A stretch of 43,041 nt of DNA. Origin: a virus. The notes below the pieces were generated by a model. That model saw nothing but the letters and a program-made list of their open reading frames with translations, made no database searches and was not told the origin of the DNA. Numbering within the stretch: the stretch's first letter is position 1; the number at the start of each line of letters is the position of its first letter. The stretch covers positions 1 to 43,041 of IMG/VR virus record IMGVR_UViG_3300025695_000032. The stretch is one strand, 5' to 3'. Below, piece by piece: positions 33,383 through 40,355 of the stretch. A program made the position numbers and the translations under genes.

Positions 33383-33597
33383 TTAACTTCTCCACCATTT
33401 TCCAGTTCAATACTTCTTATAATACTTGCTATAGCTTCACGCTTATCCTGCTCTGTGTCTTTATATCCACGTAAGCCGCTACATAACATCTTCTTGATAG
33501 CGTGTTGCATTGCTGGGCATCGAACATCAAACGCTTTGAGTACGTCATACACATCAACGTCATTACCTTTAAGTGATCTAATATATTTATTCTTCAT
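33379..33597 (-). CDS. Conserved small phage protein
   Basis: This 72-residue protein overlaps both neighbours by a few bases, with AAGG in its upstream region. The core, DVYDVLKAFDVRCPAMQHAI followed by KKMLCSGLRG, is one I recall from many phage genomes as a small conserved hypothetical protein. No catalytic residue set is evident. The Cys-x-His spacing may matter but cannot be assigned. Confidence 0.7.
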   Translation of the reverse strand: MKNKYIRSLKGNDVDVYDVLKAFDVRCPAMQHAIKKMLCSGLRGYKDTEQDKREAIASIIRSIELENGGEVK

Positions 33598-33874
33598 TAC
33601 TGACCTTAACTAATCTAATTGAGTATCCCATAGCGTTTAAGCACTTGACTACATTTGCATATGACGGCTCGGCACCATACTTAGTCCAGTTGTAGATAGA
33701 GTTAGGATGTGTACCTAATATCTCACCTAACTTATAGGCATTAGTATTATTGGCATCCATAAGCTGTTGTAGCATGACACCTGCTTTTTGTGTGTTAAAC
33801 GGCGCAGTCTCGTCAACCCCACGTGCTTCAAGGTCGTCGTAGTACGCGTTTTCTAAGTCTTTGTAATAAGACAT
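33587..33874 (-). CDS. Helix-turn-helix DNA-binding regulator
   Basis: This 95-residue protein carries a helix-turn-helix of the Cro/CI (XRE) type at about residues 45-85: NAYKLGEILGTHPNSIYNW is the turn and recognition helix, followed by PSYANVVKCLNAMGYSIRLV. AGAGG lies 8 bases before the ATG. An 8-bp inverted repeat (33921-33940) lies just upstream and could be its own operator. It is the only clear regulator in the window, so it is a candidate for the TAATCCC palindromes as well; neither binding is shown. Confidence 0.75.
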   Translation of the reverse strand: MSYYKDLENAYYDDLEARGVDETAPFNTQKAGVMLQQLMDANNTNAYKLGEILGTHPNSIYNWTKYGAEPSYANVVKCLNAMGYSIRLVKVSNEE

Positions 33875-33920
33875 AATAAAAACCTCTTGTTTATTAAGTA
33901 AAAAAGTGATTAAATGGGGC

Positions 33921-33940
33921 CATAAACTCCCTAGTTTATG
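33921..33940. promoter_or_regulatory. Perfect inverted repeat upstream of the regulator gene
   Basis: CATAAACT-CCCT-AGTTTATG is a perfect 8-bp stem with a 4-base spacer, 47 bases upstream of the helix-turn-helix gene start. It is plausible as an operator for autoregulation, or as an RNA hairpin within a short plus-strand transcript. Confidence 0.5.
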
Positions 33941-33963
33941 CTATTGTTTTCCCTGACCCTTTT

Positions 33964-33990
33964 AAGCCCGCCTTGTGTGGGCTTTTTTTA
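33964..33990 (+). terminator. Plus-strand terminator in a minus-strand region
   Basis: AAGCCC (33964-33969) / GGGCTT (33979-33984) is followed on the plus strand by seven T. On the minus strand there is no T-run. The nearest plus-strand gene ends 10 kb to the left, so this terminator may serve a small RNA from this gap (see findings), or it may act less well for the minus-strand gene ending at 33988. Confidence 0.55.
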
Positions 33991-34344
33991 TTCAAGTAAT
34001 TCTGAAAGCTGGTCAACCAGTTCGCGACGTTTTACCTCATCACGAGTAGTATTGCCTTTCGTATGTAGCAATGTATTTAGAACATCTTCTAAAAAATCAA
34101 ATAACTCATCATCTTGGGTTTGTTCCATATCATCACCTACTGTACTAAATATGGTTGTAATGCTTTTGCGCAGTGATTGCCCTACTATATCTGTTATTAA
34201 TAAGACAAACCCTACTACAACTGCGGCGTTAAATGTTACTGCTATGTCAAAGACACTTGCTAACATCACTAAGCCTACTGTGCCCAACACTAGATAAATA
34301 GAGAAGTTCACAAAAATAGTTAACGCTAAAGACATCGGACTCAT
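33988..34344 (-). CDS. Small membrane protein with cytoplasmic acidic tail
   Basis: This 118-residue protein has two membrane helices (about residues 6-30, LALTIFVNFSIYLVLGTVGLVML, and about 38-54, NAAVVVGFVLLITDIVG) and a charged C-terminal helix-rich tail (MEQTQDDELFDFLEDVL). No family recognised. It lies in the small-gene operon near the MoxR/VWA module and may act at the host membrane. Confidence 0.65.
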   Translation of the reverse strand: MSPMSLALTIFVNFSIYLVLGTVGLVMLASVFDIAVTFNAAVVVGFVLLITDIVGQSLRKSITTIFSTVGDDMEQTQDDELFDFLEDVLNTLLHTKGNTTRDEVKRRELVDQLSELLE

Positions 34345-34346
34345 AC

Positions 34347-34517
34347 TTAATCCTTACTGAACTTGAGCTCGTACTCAATTTGTTCTAGCTTAAAATAGGC
34401 TTCATCTAAATATGATACTACACCTATATAATTATTCTTTCCACACAAATCTGCTAGTTCCTGCATGTGTTCTTTTAGATTCTGAATTTTTTCTAATACT
34501 TTCTGGTTTTCATCCAT
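34347..34517 (-). CDS. Short coiled-coil protein (56 aa)
   Basis: A 56-residue frame lies between two called genes, stopping 3 bases before the next start. It is a heptad-rich helix (MDENQKVLEKIQNLKEHMQE), followed by a second helix (VSYLDEAYFKLEQIEYELK). The frame fits the spacing of the operon exactly. I do not recognise a family. Confidence 0.62.
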   Translation of the reverse strand: MDENQKVLEKIQNLKEHMQELADLCGKNNYIGVVSYLDEAYFKLEQIEYELKFSKD

Positions 34518-34518
34518 A

Positions 34519-34818
34519 TTAAAACTTTGGTGAATACTTTATATGTGCTGTTACTTCGCCACCCGACACAACCTCGTAGTACTCTCCTACTTTAGTCGCA
34601 CCCCGTGCTTTCATCTCTTGGATAATAACTTGCATCGACCTTCCCATAGTGGATACGTATACAGTATTCGACGCATCATCTACGGTTAGCCATTGTTTAT
34701 CCACGCCTAGTTCTACACCAAGCTCTTCGAACCCACGTACTAATTTACTCTCGATCCGAATTAAGCGCGCCGTCAAATCGTCAGCGCGTTTATTTGTACT
34801 TCCATTATATTTCGACAT
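34519..34818 (-). CDS. Hypothetical protein
   Basis: This 99-residue protein starts within the end of the VWA gene (14-base overlap), with GGAG about 10 bases upstream. The helix at the start (NKRADDLTARLIRIESKL) is followed by a small domain (VDDASNTVYVSTMGRSMQV). No family recognised. The overlap suggests translation coupled to the VWA gene. Confidence 0.62.
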   Translation of the reverse strand: MSKYNGSTNKRADDLTARLIRIESKLVRGFEELGVELGVDKQWLTVDDASNTVYVSTMGRSMQVIIQEMKARGATKVGEYYEVVSGGEVTAHIKYSPKF

Positions 34819-35911
34819 CTGTTACTACTCCGAATGGTGTGTCTTGTTTGTGTCCTGACGTGTTAGCCCAAATCATAGGCATAGCTGGGTCTGGACATTC
34901 GTCGATGTTGCCGTACATATCTGTGAAGTAAATCATGCCGACAAGCGGTTGATGATAGTTATTAGCATAGTCAAACACTGGTTTGAATCTAGTGCCACCA
35001 CCACCTTTGCAATGTAACTCTATGTCATCGCTACGCTCAAAGCGTTGCTCGCCCATAACATCTGTGTCGCAGTAAACTACTTGCACAAACTCTGGCATAA
35101 GGTCACCTGCAATTTGTGTAATCTCTGTAGCTATCTGACCAAGTTCTTCCTGAGTCATTGACGCTGAGCTATCGATGCCGATAAGTATACCACCTATGCC
35201 ATCGTTGTGTAAGCTAGGCAAGTATAGGCCCTGACCGATAAACCTACGTGACGGTCTACGATACGTGTAGTCATCATTGGTAGCAGATGTCATCATGGCA
35301 CGTAACTCATTGCGCCAGTCAACCTTAGGCTTGCCAAGTGTTTTGAGTATGCTATCTATTAGCCCACTACCGTCGCCACAAGCCTTAGCCATCTCAGCTG
35401 AGGCAAGTATGGTAGCTTCAAGGTCAGCTTTGGTTGCCTCGTCTAGTGCGTCTTCCATGTCACCTTCACCGTCGAAACCACCTGCGCCTTTGTCATTGCC
35501 TGACTCATCTTGTTCTTGCTTGAGTTTCTTGTATACATACTCGCTATCCATGTCAGCAGTTACCCACGCTTCATCGACACCACCTTCAGGTAGCTTGTAC
35601 TTGCGGTCACGAATGTAAGAGTTGATGATTGCATCGTTAGCATAGTTCCACACACTAGGGTCACGGTCACCACGACGCCATACGTGCATCAATACAATAT
35701 GCAACGCTTCGTGTAATGCTAAACCAAACAGTTGCTGGTCATCACATTTGTCCATGAACTCAGGGTTGAATCGTATCCACTCACCATTGGTTGCGGCGGT
35801 AGATATGTCTGCATTGACTTCTTTCTTTATCTTAGTCATAACAGCTGCGATGAATGGCTCACGTATGCCCATCTTGCTAAATGCTAAGTCTAGTCTATCT
35901 TGGTGTGACAT
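34805..35911 (-). CDS. VWA-domain protein with N-terminal metallopeptidase-like domain
   Basis: This 368-residue protein pairs two domains. Residues 60-75 carry LHEALHIVLMH, the HExxH zinc motif (H67, E68, H71) of the DUF2201 N-terminal putative metallopeptidase. From about residue 240 there is a VWA domain with a complete metal-ion site: IDSSASM (D247, S249, S251), GGTRF (T307) and YFTDMYG (D331). A low-complexity acidic segment lies between them. VWA proteins of this type are partners of MoxR ATPases, one of which is encoded at 36159-37163. The pair probably acts as a chaperone or protease that remodels a target protein complex. Confidence 0.85.
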   Translation of the reverse strand: MSHQDRLDLAFSKMGIREPFIAAVMTKIKKEVNADISTAATNGEWIRFNPEFMDKCDDQQLFGLALHEALHIVLMHVWRRGDRDPSVWNYANDAIINSYIRDRKYKLPEGGVDEAWVTADMDSEYVYKKLKQEQDESGNDKGAGGFDGEGDMEDALDEATKADLEATILASAEMAKACGDGSGLIDSILKTLGKPKVDWRNELRAMMTSATNDDYTYRRPSRRFIGQGLYLPSLHNDGIGGILIGIDSSASMTQEELGQIATEITQIAGDLMPEFVQVVYCDTDVMGEQRFERSDDIELHCKGGGGTRFKPVFDYANNYHQPLVGMIYFTDMYGNIDECPDPAMPMIWANTSGHKQDTPFGVVTDVEI

Positions 35912-35920
35912 AATTAATCC

Positions 35921-36181
35921 TCAGTAATTCAGTGCGATTAACGCCTCAATATAATTCTTGGCTTCTTCTTTTGTAGAGAACATCTCGTTACGAAAATCAG
36001 GTAAGTTTACCTTCCAACAGTCATCAGTAACAAACTCTATCGATGCGATGAACTCCTTATCTTCTTGTTCACCGCGCCAAAAACGTCTAGGTTTATCTTG
36101 AACCTTTAGTGCTGAGTATAAGCATAGCCCAGCATAATGGTCACATACAATATGGTAATTACGCTTTGAATGATTCTGCAT
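35921..36181 (-). CDS. Hypothetical protein between MoxR and VWA genes
   Basis: This 86-residue protein starts inside the end of the MoxR gene (23-base overlap) and stops 9 bases before the VWA gene. Its ribosome site is weak. It looks like a mixed alpha/beta domain (YHIVCDHYAGLCLYSALKV, then KEEAKNYIEALIAL). It may be a substrate or adaptor of the MoxR/VWA pair, as an inference from position only. Confidence 0.6.
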   Translation of the reverse strand: MQNHSKRNYHIVCDHYAGLCLYSALKVQDKPRRFWRGEQEDKEFIASIEFVTDDCWKVNLPDFRNEMFSTKEEAKNYIEALIALNY

Positions 36182-37163
36182 TGTTCATCGCCCATTGTGT
36201 GAAAGCCGGAGCACGTGTGATTGTCTTGTCACGTTTGTGCGCTAATTTCATAACCAGTGTTTGAATCTCAGCTGGCATCTTTTGTAGGAACTTCCATACG
36301 TTATCAAAGTTACTGGCGTCAGCACGCACGGCTAGACCCATCGCTACACAGTAACGCACGTTTAGCTCTTCGGGTACTTCGACGTCCTTACCTTCTAAGA
36401 TGTCATCAATACGTGGCATAGACTCCCAGATACGTAAGTGAGTCTCGAACATCATAGCCGCTTCTTCACCGATGTCGCCCTTAATCATCTCTACACGGTC
36501 ACGTGTTGGTACTTCTAAGTCTAGTACATCATTGACAGCGAACCATGAACGCGGGCTAGGGAACGCCTTGATTTCATTGCCACCCTCGAACTTATGTAGC
36601 ATGTCGGGACGGTCACGTAAGAACGATAATATCTCAGGCTTGACGCCTTGGGTAATCGCATAGTTAGTAAAGTTATCAAGTGTTGTATCAACTTGTAGGT
36701 CACACATACGATTCTGTAATGGTGCCGCAAGGTTGAATGTTACACCTCGGTCTGACTTGTTGTTGCCTGCTGCGACAATCATCCATGTGTCAGGGATACC
36801 AAAGTCTTCAGGCGTTAGCGTTAGCTGGTATGCCGCAGCTTGTACAGCTGGCGGTGCCGAAGTAATCTCATCTAAGAATAAGATACCTGAGCCTGAGCTT
36901 GGTAAGAAATCTGGTCTTGCCCAATTCGTTTTGCCTTCTTTGATATTAGGAATACCACGTAGGTCAGTCGGGTCCATCTGCGCTAAGCGTAGGTCAATCA
37001 TGCCCTGCCAGTCGTTGATATGTTCTGCAAGTAACTCTGAGGTCTGCTTAACTACTTCAGACTTGCCTATGCCCGACTTGCCACGTAAGAATACGCAACG
37101 CTTACGGGTGTTAGGGTTTAAGAATCTTTTAACTAAAATTGGTGTAACGTCTTGAATCAACAT
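36159..37163 (-). CDS. MoxR-family AAA ATPase (CobS-like)
   Basis: This 334-residue ATPase has Walker A GKSGIGKS (28-35), Walker B ILFLDE (D98, E99), sensor AAGNNKSD (around N134) and a likely arginine finger region at PLQNRMCDL. The order and the helical C-terminus match MoxR/CobS-type AAA proteins, which remodel targets together with VWA partners. A TAATCCC palindrome (37198-37213) sits 35 bases upstream of the start. Substrate unknown. Confidence 0.85.
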   Translation of the reverse strand: MLIQDVTPILVKRFLNPNTRKRCVFLRGKSGIGKSEVVKQTSELLAEHINDWQGMIDLRLAQMDPTDLRGIPNIKEGKTNWARPDFLPSSGSGILFLDEITSAPPAVQAAAYQLTLTPEDFGIPDTWMIVAAGNNKSDRGVTFNLAAPLQNRMCDLQVDTTLDNFTNYAITQGVKPEILSFLRDRPDMLHKFEGGNEIKAFPSPRSWFAVNDVLDLEVPTRDRVEMIKGDIGEEAAMMFETHLRIWESMPRIDDILEGKDVEVPEELNVRYCVAMGLAVRADASNFDNVWKFLQKMPAEIQTLVMKLAHKRDKTITRAPAFTQWAMNNAESFKA

Positions 37164-37197
37164 AATGATTATCCTTTTAAACTATTAAATACGGATT

Positions 37198-37213
37198 TAA
37201 TCCCACGGGATTA
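37198..37213. promoter_or_regulatory. TAATCCC palindrome, copy A
   Basis: TAATCCCACGGGATTA, a 16-bp palindrome with a one-base-pair mismatch at its centre. It overlaps the stop codon of the gene 37211-37423 and lies 35 bases upstream of the MoxR start. One of six copies in the window (see findings). Confidence 0.85.
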
Positions 37214-37423
37214 GTTGTCGCTATCTCTATCGAGTACAGCCTCAGCATAGCGCGCCATGTTAACAGGGCTAACGCTAAGTTTTTCGTAGTCTATACCAGT
37301 GAATGAGTATGTGTCTTTATTGTAAGGCTTGTATATCGCCTCTGCATCAGCAAGCAATTTCATCACCTGCATAGCCACATCTGAATCTACTATAATATCT
37401 TTTACTTGAATTGTCATCTTCAT
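37211..37423 (-). CDS. Hypothetical protein in the MoxR operon
   Basis: ATG 37423 is chosen because GGAG lies 7 bases upstream, one base after the stop of the upstream gene. A longer frame upstream would run into that gene. The 70-residue product (MKMTIQVKDIIVDSDVAMQV, then FTGIDYEKLSVSPVNMARYAEAV) is small and mixed alpha/beta. No family recognised. Coupled to the DUF3150-like gene. Confidence 0.65.
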   Translation of the reverse strand: MKMTIQVKDIIVDSDVAMQVMKLLADAEAIYKPYNKDTYSFTGIDYEKLSVSPVNMARYAEAVLDRDSDN

Positions 37424-37424
37424 G

Positions 37425-38306
37425 CTATATCTCCAACATTGAATCAATTTTACTAAGTAGCGCACTGGTATTGTCTGCCACATCTTTACGTACACCATCA
37501 CTTGAACGCAGTGTATCTGCATCCGGTAATGAATACGCTACATCACTTGTTAGCTGTTGTATATCGCTAGGCATAACCTTGGCGAAGTCAGTCAATAAGT
37601 CAATCTCATGCTTAATGTTATCTACTACGCTGTCACGGAATATCGGTGCTTTAACTTCCGGTGCCCCAGTGCGTGCGTTAATAGTAACACGGTCTTCTTT
37701 ATTACATACCTCATTGAGCTTGCCGACTACCTCACGTAGTCTTTCAAGCGGCGTGCGTAACAAGTCTTCCATCGCTGATTTAGTTTGCTGTTCTACTTGT
37801 GAGCGTAAGATACTTAACTCTTCTTCTTGCAAGTCTACACGGAAGTCACCATAGTCAGGCACTGGCTTGTATGCTAGCTCAAACTTGAATCGCTCACGCA
37901 AACTAGATACGTCAGGGTAATCTAACTCATCAAACAAATCACCTTGCTGTGCACGTGCTTGGTCCAGTACGTTAACCCAATTCTGCAAGAACGCTGTTAC
38001 TGATTGATCGAACTGTAACTTGAACTTCTCTATCTGCTCAGCAAAATCCATAAACCGTGCGCTAGGTAATAGATACTCACCTCTACCCCATGCGTAAGTA
38101 GTACGTTCAATGTAATAACGCGCTGATGTTTCTACTGCCTTGATAGGTTGCGTTAAGTGTTTCGGATACAAGTCCTTACGATATATACCTGCGTTGTGTG
38201 CGTTGGTTGCTCGCTCTGCGGCATCCGTTGCTTTGCCATCTGTCTTAGTCATTTGTGGTTTGCCCACTGATAATGACACAATTAATGCGTGGTCTTTTAA
38301 GCTCAT
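37425..38306 (-). CDS. DUF3150-like protein
   Basis: This 293-residue, helical and charged protein looks like the DUF3150 family, which I recall beside MoxR and VWA genes on phages and plasmids. Long helical stretches (FAEQIEKFKLQFDQSVTAF, LRSQVEQQTKSAMEDLL) and a C-terminal region (FAKVMPSDIQQLTSDVAYSL) are visible. No enzyme motif is seen. With the MoxR and VWA genes downstream it forms a three-part module, probably acting in one complex. Family identification is moderate. Confidence 0.6.
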   Translation of the reverse strand: MSLKDHALIVSLSVGKPQMTKTDGKATDAAERATNAHNAGIYRKDLYPKHLTQPIKAVETSARYYIERTTYAWGRGEYLLPSARFMDFAEQIEKFKLQFDQSVTAFLQNWVNVLDQARAQQGDLFDELDYPDVSSLRERFKFELAYKPVPDYGDFRVDLQEEELSILRSQVEQQTKSAMEDLLRTPLERLREVVGKLNEVCNKEDRVTINARTGAPEVKAPIFRDSVVDNIKHEIDLLTDFAKVMPSDIQQLTSDVAYSLPDADTLRSSDGVRKDVADNTSALLSKIDSMLEI

Positions 38307-38307
38307 G

Positions 38308-38784
38308 TTATTCTCCTAATACTGATTTAAGTAACTCACCGCCGTCGAATGTAAAATCTTCATCGACTCGTTTTATTTGCATTATCAATTCAAAGTAGTC
38401 ATTCAAATGTAAACCCTCTACACATGTATAACGGTCATCAATATCTTCACCTATAATGACATACCCACCACCGCCACCAGTGTTGACAGCCATCTCGATA
38501 AACTTAGTAAACCTACGCTCGACTGAGAACGGCAAGTTTTTAAACTGCGACTCAATAACAAACGTATGCTGTTTATCTAGGTACTCACTATTGTAATAGC
38601 GGTATGCGCCTGTTCTAAATACGTCAATCAATGCTAGTTCGTGGTTAAAGCCTGCACTGTTTTCTTCAGTGCCATACCATTCAACTTGTTCTTGCATATC
38701 AAGTACAGCTGCACATAACCAAGCGGTTAGTTTTTCTTTGTCATTAAAACCAATGACGAAAGCTACGTCTGAGTAATAACTCAT
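38308..38784 (-). CDS. Hypothetical protein, first gene of the MoxR module transcript
   Basis: ATG 38784 is chosen because GGAG lies 6 bases upstream; a TTG at 38796 would overlap this site. The 158-residue protein has an N-terminal helix-rich part (YYSDVAFVIGFNDKEKLTAWL), an acidic composition and a five-glycine stretch (NTGGGGGYVIIGE). No family recognised. A TAATCCC palindrome lies 17 bases upstream and a promoter 80 bases upstream. Confidence 0.65.
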   Translation of the reverse strand: MSYYSDVAFVIGFNDKEKLTAWLCAAVLDMQEQVEWYGTEENSAGFNHELALIDVFRTGAYRYYNSEYLDKQHTFVIESQFKNLPFSVERRFTKFIEMAVNTGGGGGYVIIGEDIDDRYTCVEGLHLNDYFELIMQIKRVDEDFTFDGGELLKSVLGE

Positions 38785-38800
38785 AAGTTTCTCCAAATTG

Positions 38801-38818
38801 TTAATCCCGCGGGATTAA
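38801..38818. promoter_or_regulatory. TAATCCC palindrome, copy B
   Basis: TTAATCCCGCGGGATTAA is a perfect 18-bp palindrome (SacII core). It lies between the promoter at 38865-38893 and the start of the gene at 38784, at about +40 of the predicted transcript. Confidence 0.9.
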
Positions 38819-38836
38819 AAGTAAGTTAGTCAGTGA

Positions 38837-38858
38837 GTGGTTGGTATCTCCCAGCCAC
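38837..38858 (-). promoter_or_regulatory. Leader hairpin at the 5' end of the MoxR module transcript
   Basis: GTGGTTGG (38837-38844) and CCAGCCAC (38851-38858) form an 8-position stem with one mismatch on the minus strand and a 6-base loop. The predicted transcription start from the -10 box at 38865-38870 is at about 38858, so the hairpin would be the very 5' end of the RNA. Confidence 0.6.
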
Positions 38859-38864
38859 ATATAC

Positions 38865-38893
38865 ATTATATCAAGTGGTAAGTGTTAAGTCAA
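38865..38893 (-). promoter_or_regulatory. Sigma70-type promoter P1
   Basis: On the minus strand TTGACT (38888-38893) and TATAAT (38865-38870) are separated by 17 bases. The -35 matches 5 of 6 and the -10 is perfect. The -35 overlaps the stop codon of the gene at 38890. It drives 38308 and the genes beyond. Confidence 0.8.
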
Positions 38894-39483
38894 ATAGGCA
38901 ACAAACTCTGAGCGTAATTGTTCTTAACCTTATAGGCATGCGCTACTCCTTTCGCCATGTCTTCTAGTATTTCATCACCATACTTTTCATCTTTCCCCGT
39001 CTCGAATAGGTATGACTCATACCCACCACATGAATCGGTGTATTCATCTTCATGCCCTACTACTTCGGCGGTGATTGTGACGAAGTGCCAAAAGTTATGG
39101 AACCATTCATCAATACGCTCGACTGATTCGTTTACAACCTCTAAGCATTTAGCAAAATCTGCCTGCCCTGAGATTTTTTGGTACAGCCTAGCCGACTCGA
39201 ATATATCGAACTGCATGTCATTCACTATGCGGTAACCCATCGCGTGAGCTTGCATGTGTTCTTCGTCCGTTATCTCGTCGTTTTGGTGTAACTCATCTAC
39301 GTCATCCAAGTCAGTCATATTCACAAACGGTATCGTTTCATACTCCAAATAATCATAACACTCTAGCAGGTAATCATACCCTATGAAATCATCATACGTC
39401 TGCGTCAGTTTCACCTCGATGCCATCAATCTCTATAAAGGTATAGTAACCTTGTTCGAACGTTTCCCAAGTATATTTACTCAT
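38890..39483 (-). CDS. Acidic hypothetical protein
   Basis: ATG 39483 is chosen because GGGG lies 6 bases upstream. The 197-residue product is very acidic (many Asp, Glu and Tyr; for example DLDDVDELHQNDEITDEEHM). No family recognised. High acidity and early placement fit a host-takeover or DNA-mimic protein, but this is speculation. Its start overlaps the 45-residue membrane protein gene (39476-39613). Confidence 0.65.
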   Translation of the reverse strand: MSKYTWETFEQGYYTFIEIDGIEVKLTQTYDDFIGYDYLLECYDYLEYETIPFVNMTDLDDVDELHQNDEITDEEHMQAHAMGYRIVNDMQFDIFESARLYQKISGQADFAKCLEVVNESVERIDEWFHNFWHFVTITAEVVGHEDEYTDSCGGYESYLFETGKDEKYGDEILEDMAKGVAHAYKVKNNYAQSLLPI

Positions 39484-39613
39484 CATCATCCCCTTTACGG
39501 TCTTTATAATCATTGTATATTAGGTAACCTGCCACACCCCATAGCACGGCAATCATTACCACCATTCTCAACGCCAAGTCGTAGTTAATATCAAACTCAA
39601 CTAAATCAATCAT
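39476..39613 (-). CDS. 45-residue single-span membrane protein
   Basis: A short frame behind an excellent AAGGAG (8 bases before ATG 39613). The product has an acidic N-terminus (MIDLVEFDINYD), one membrane helix (LRMVVMIAVLWGVAGYLIY) and a charged tail (NDYKDRKGDDDE). Its end overlaps the next gene's start by 8 bases. Ribosome site, spacing and hydrophobic span all support a real gene. Function unknown; small early membrane proteins in phages can block superinfection. Confidence 0.65.
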   Translation of the reverse strand: MIDLVEFDINYDLALRMVVMIAVLWGVAGYLIYNDYKDRKGDDDE

Positions 39614-39615
39614 GG

Positions 39616-40074
39616 CTAAATCTCCTTAATGTCCCAATATCTGCCTAGTTTTACCGTTTCATTTACCGTTTCACATAGCGATATCATCATTCCACCATCT
39701 TCATACACATCCCAGACTTTGTTTTCCGCGTCGAATTTATCTGTCGCTTCTACGTCGATATAATACTCAGTTATCACCTTGAACGGCACGCGATACATTT
39801 TATTGGGTTTGTCTGGCATCAGTGTTGACACAGGTACTTTGAAAAACGCCACCTCATTCTCAGTATCCGTTATGTAGTTATCTTGCTCACCTCTTATGCA
39901 AGGGTACACCGTTATGCGAGCGGTATTTTCACTATCTGTTTCTACGTATACATTGACGTCATACACCTCATTATCAGCTGTTGTGAATGATGTCCACCAG
40001 TCTTCATCGCCGTTATACGTGCCGTCATCTAAAATGGCTTTAAGTGCTAGTCGTTCTAAGTTGTACTTGCTCAT
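39616..40074 (-). CDS. Hypothetical acidic protein
   Basis: This 152-residue protein has two visible parts. The N-terminal one is acidic beta-rich (DVNVYVETDSENTARITVYP) and the C-terminal one has alternating hydrophobics (FKVITEYYIDVEATDKFDAE), which recalls small DpnD/PcfM-like domains, though I cannot confirm this. AGGA lies about 9 bases upstream. It overlaps the preceding gene by 4 bases. Confidence 0.62.
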   Translation of the reverse strand: MSKYNLERLALKAILDDGTYNGDEDWWTSFTTADNEVYDVNVYVETDSENTARITVYPCIRGEQDNYITDTENEVAFFKVPVSTLMPDKPNKMYRVPFKVITEYYIDVEATDKFDAENKVWDVYEDGGMMISLCETVNETVKLGRYWDIKEI

Positions 40075-40328
40075 AATATTAATCCTATAATTTCATTCTC
40101 AATTTCATCTGCGTGTTGTTCGGCTAACCACTTGACGGTATCAGGTGGAAATTCTGCGTAGCCCTCGTCGTACCACACGGCAATTACTCTATCGCTGACT
40201 AGCTCGCCCTCTTCATAGTCACGTGGATCTGCCGATTCTTTGCTAGGGATGTAAGCTATCTCTACTTCAAACGTTAGCCCACGTACCTCAAAACATTCTG
40301 TCGTTTCTTTTATGTACGGGTTATTCAT
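40071..40328 (-). CDS. Hypothetical acidic protein
   Basis: This 85-residue acidic protein (Glu and Asp rich: YIPSKESADPRDYEEGELV) starts behind AAGGAG, which merges with TAATCCC palindrome copy C. No family recognised. It lies in the short operon downstream of the gene at 40353. Confidence 0.62.
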   Translation of the reverse strand: MNNPYIKETTECFEVRGLTFEVEIAYIPSKESADPRDYEEGELVSDRVIAVWYDEGYAEFPPDTVKWLAEQHADEIENEIIGLIL

Positions 40329-40339
40329 TGTCTTCTCCT

Positions 40340-40355
40340 TAATCCCGTGGGATTA
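40340..40355. promoter_or_regulatory. TAATCCC palindrome, copy C
   Basis: TAATCCCGTGGGATTA (plus strand). It overlaps the stop codon of the gene 40353-41084 and directly abuts the AAGGAG of the gene starting at 40328. Confidence 0.85.

Noticed and set aside
34697-34706. A DnaA-box-like TTATCCACG.
   Set aside because: It is a single imperfect match inside a coding gene, far from the repeat-rich region.
36159-37163. CobS of the cobalt chelatase, that is, vitamin B12 synthesis by the phage.
   Set aside because: The ATPase is MoxR/CobS-like, but the VWA partner has the DUF2201 layout rather than that of CobT, and no other cobalamin gene is seen. A general MoxR remodelling role is the safer reading.
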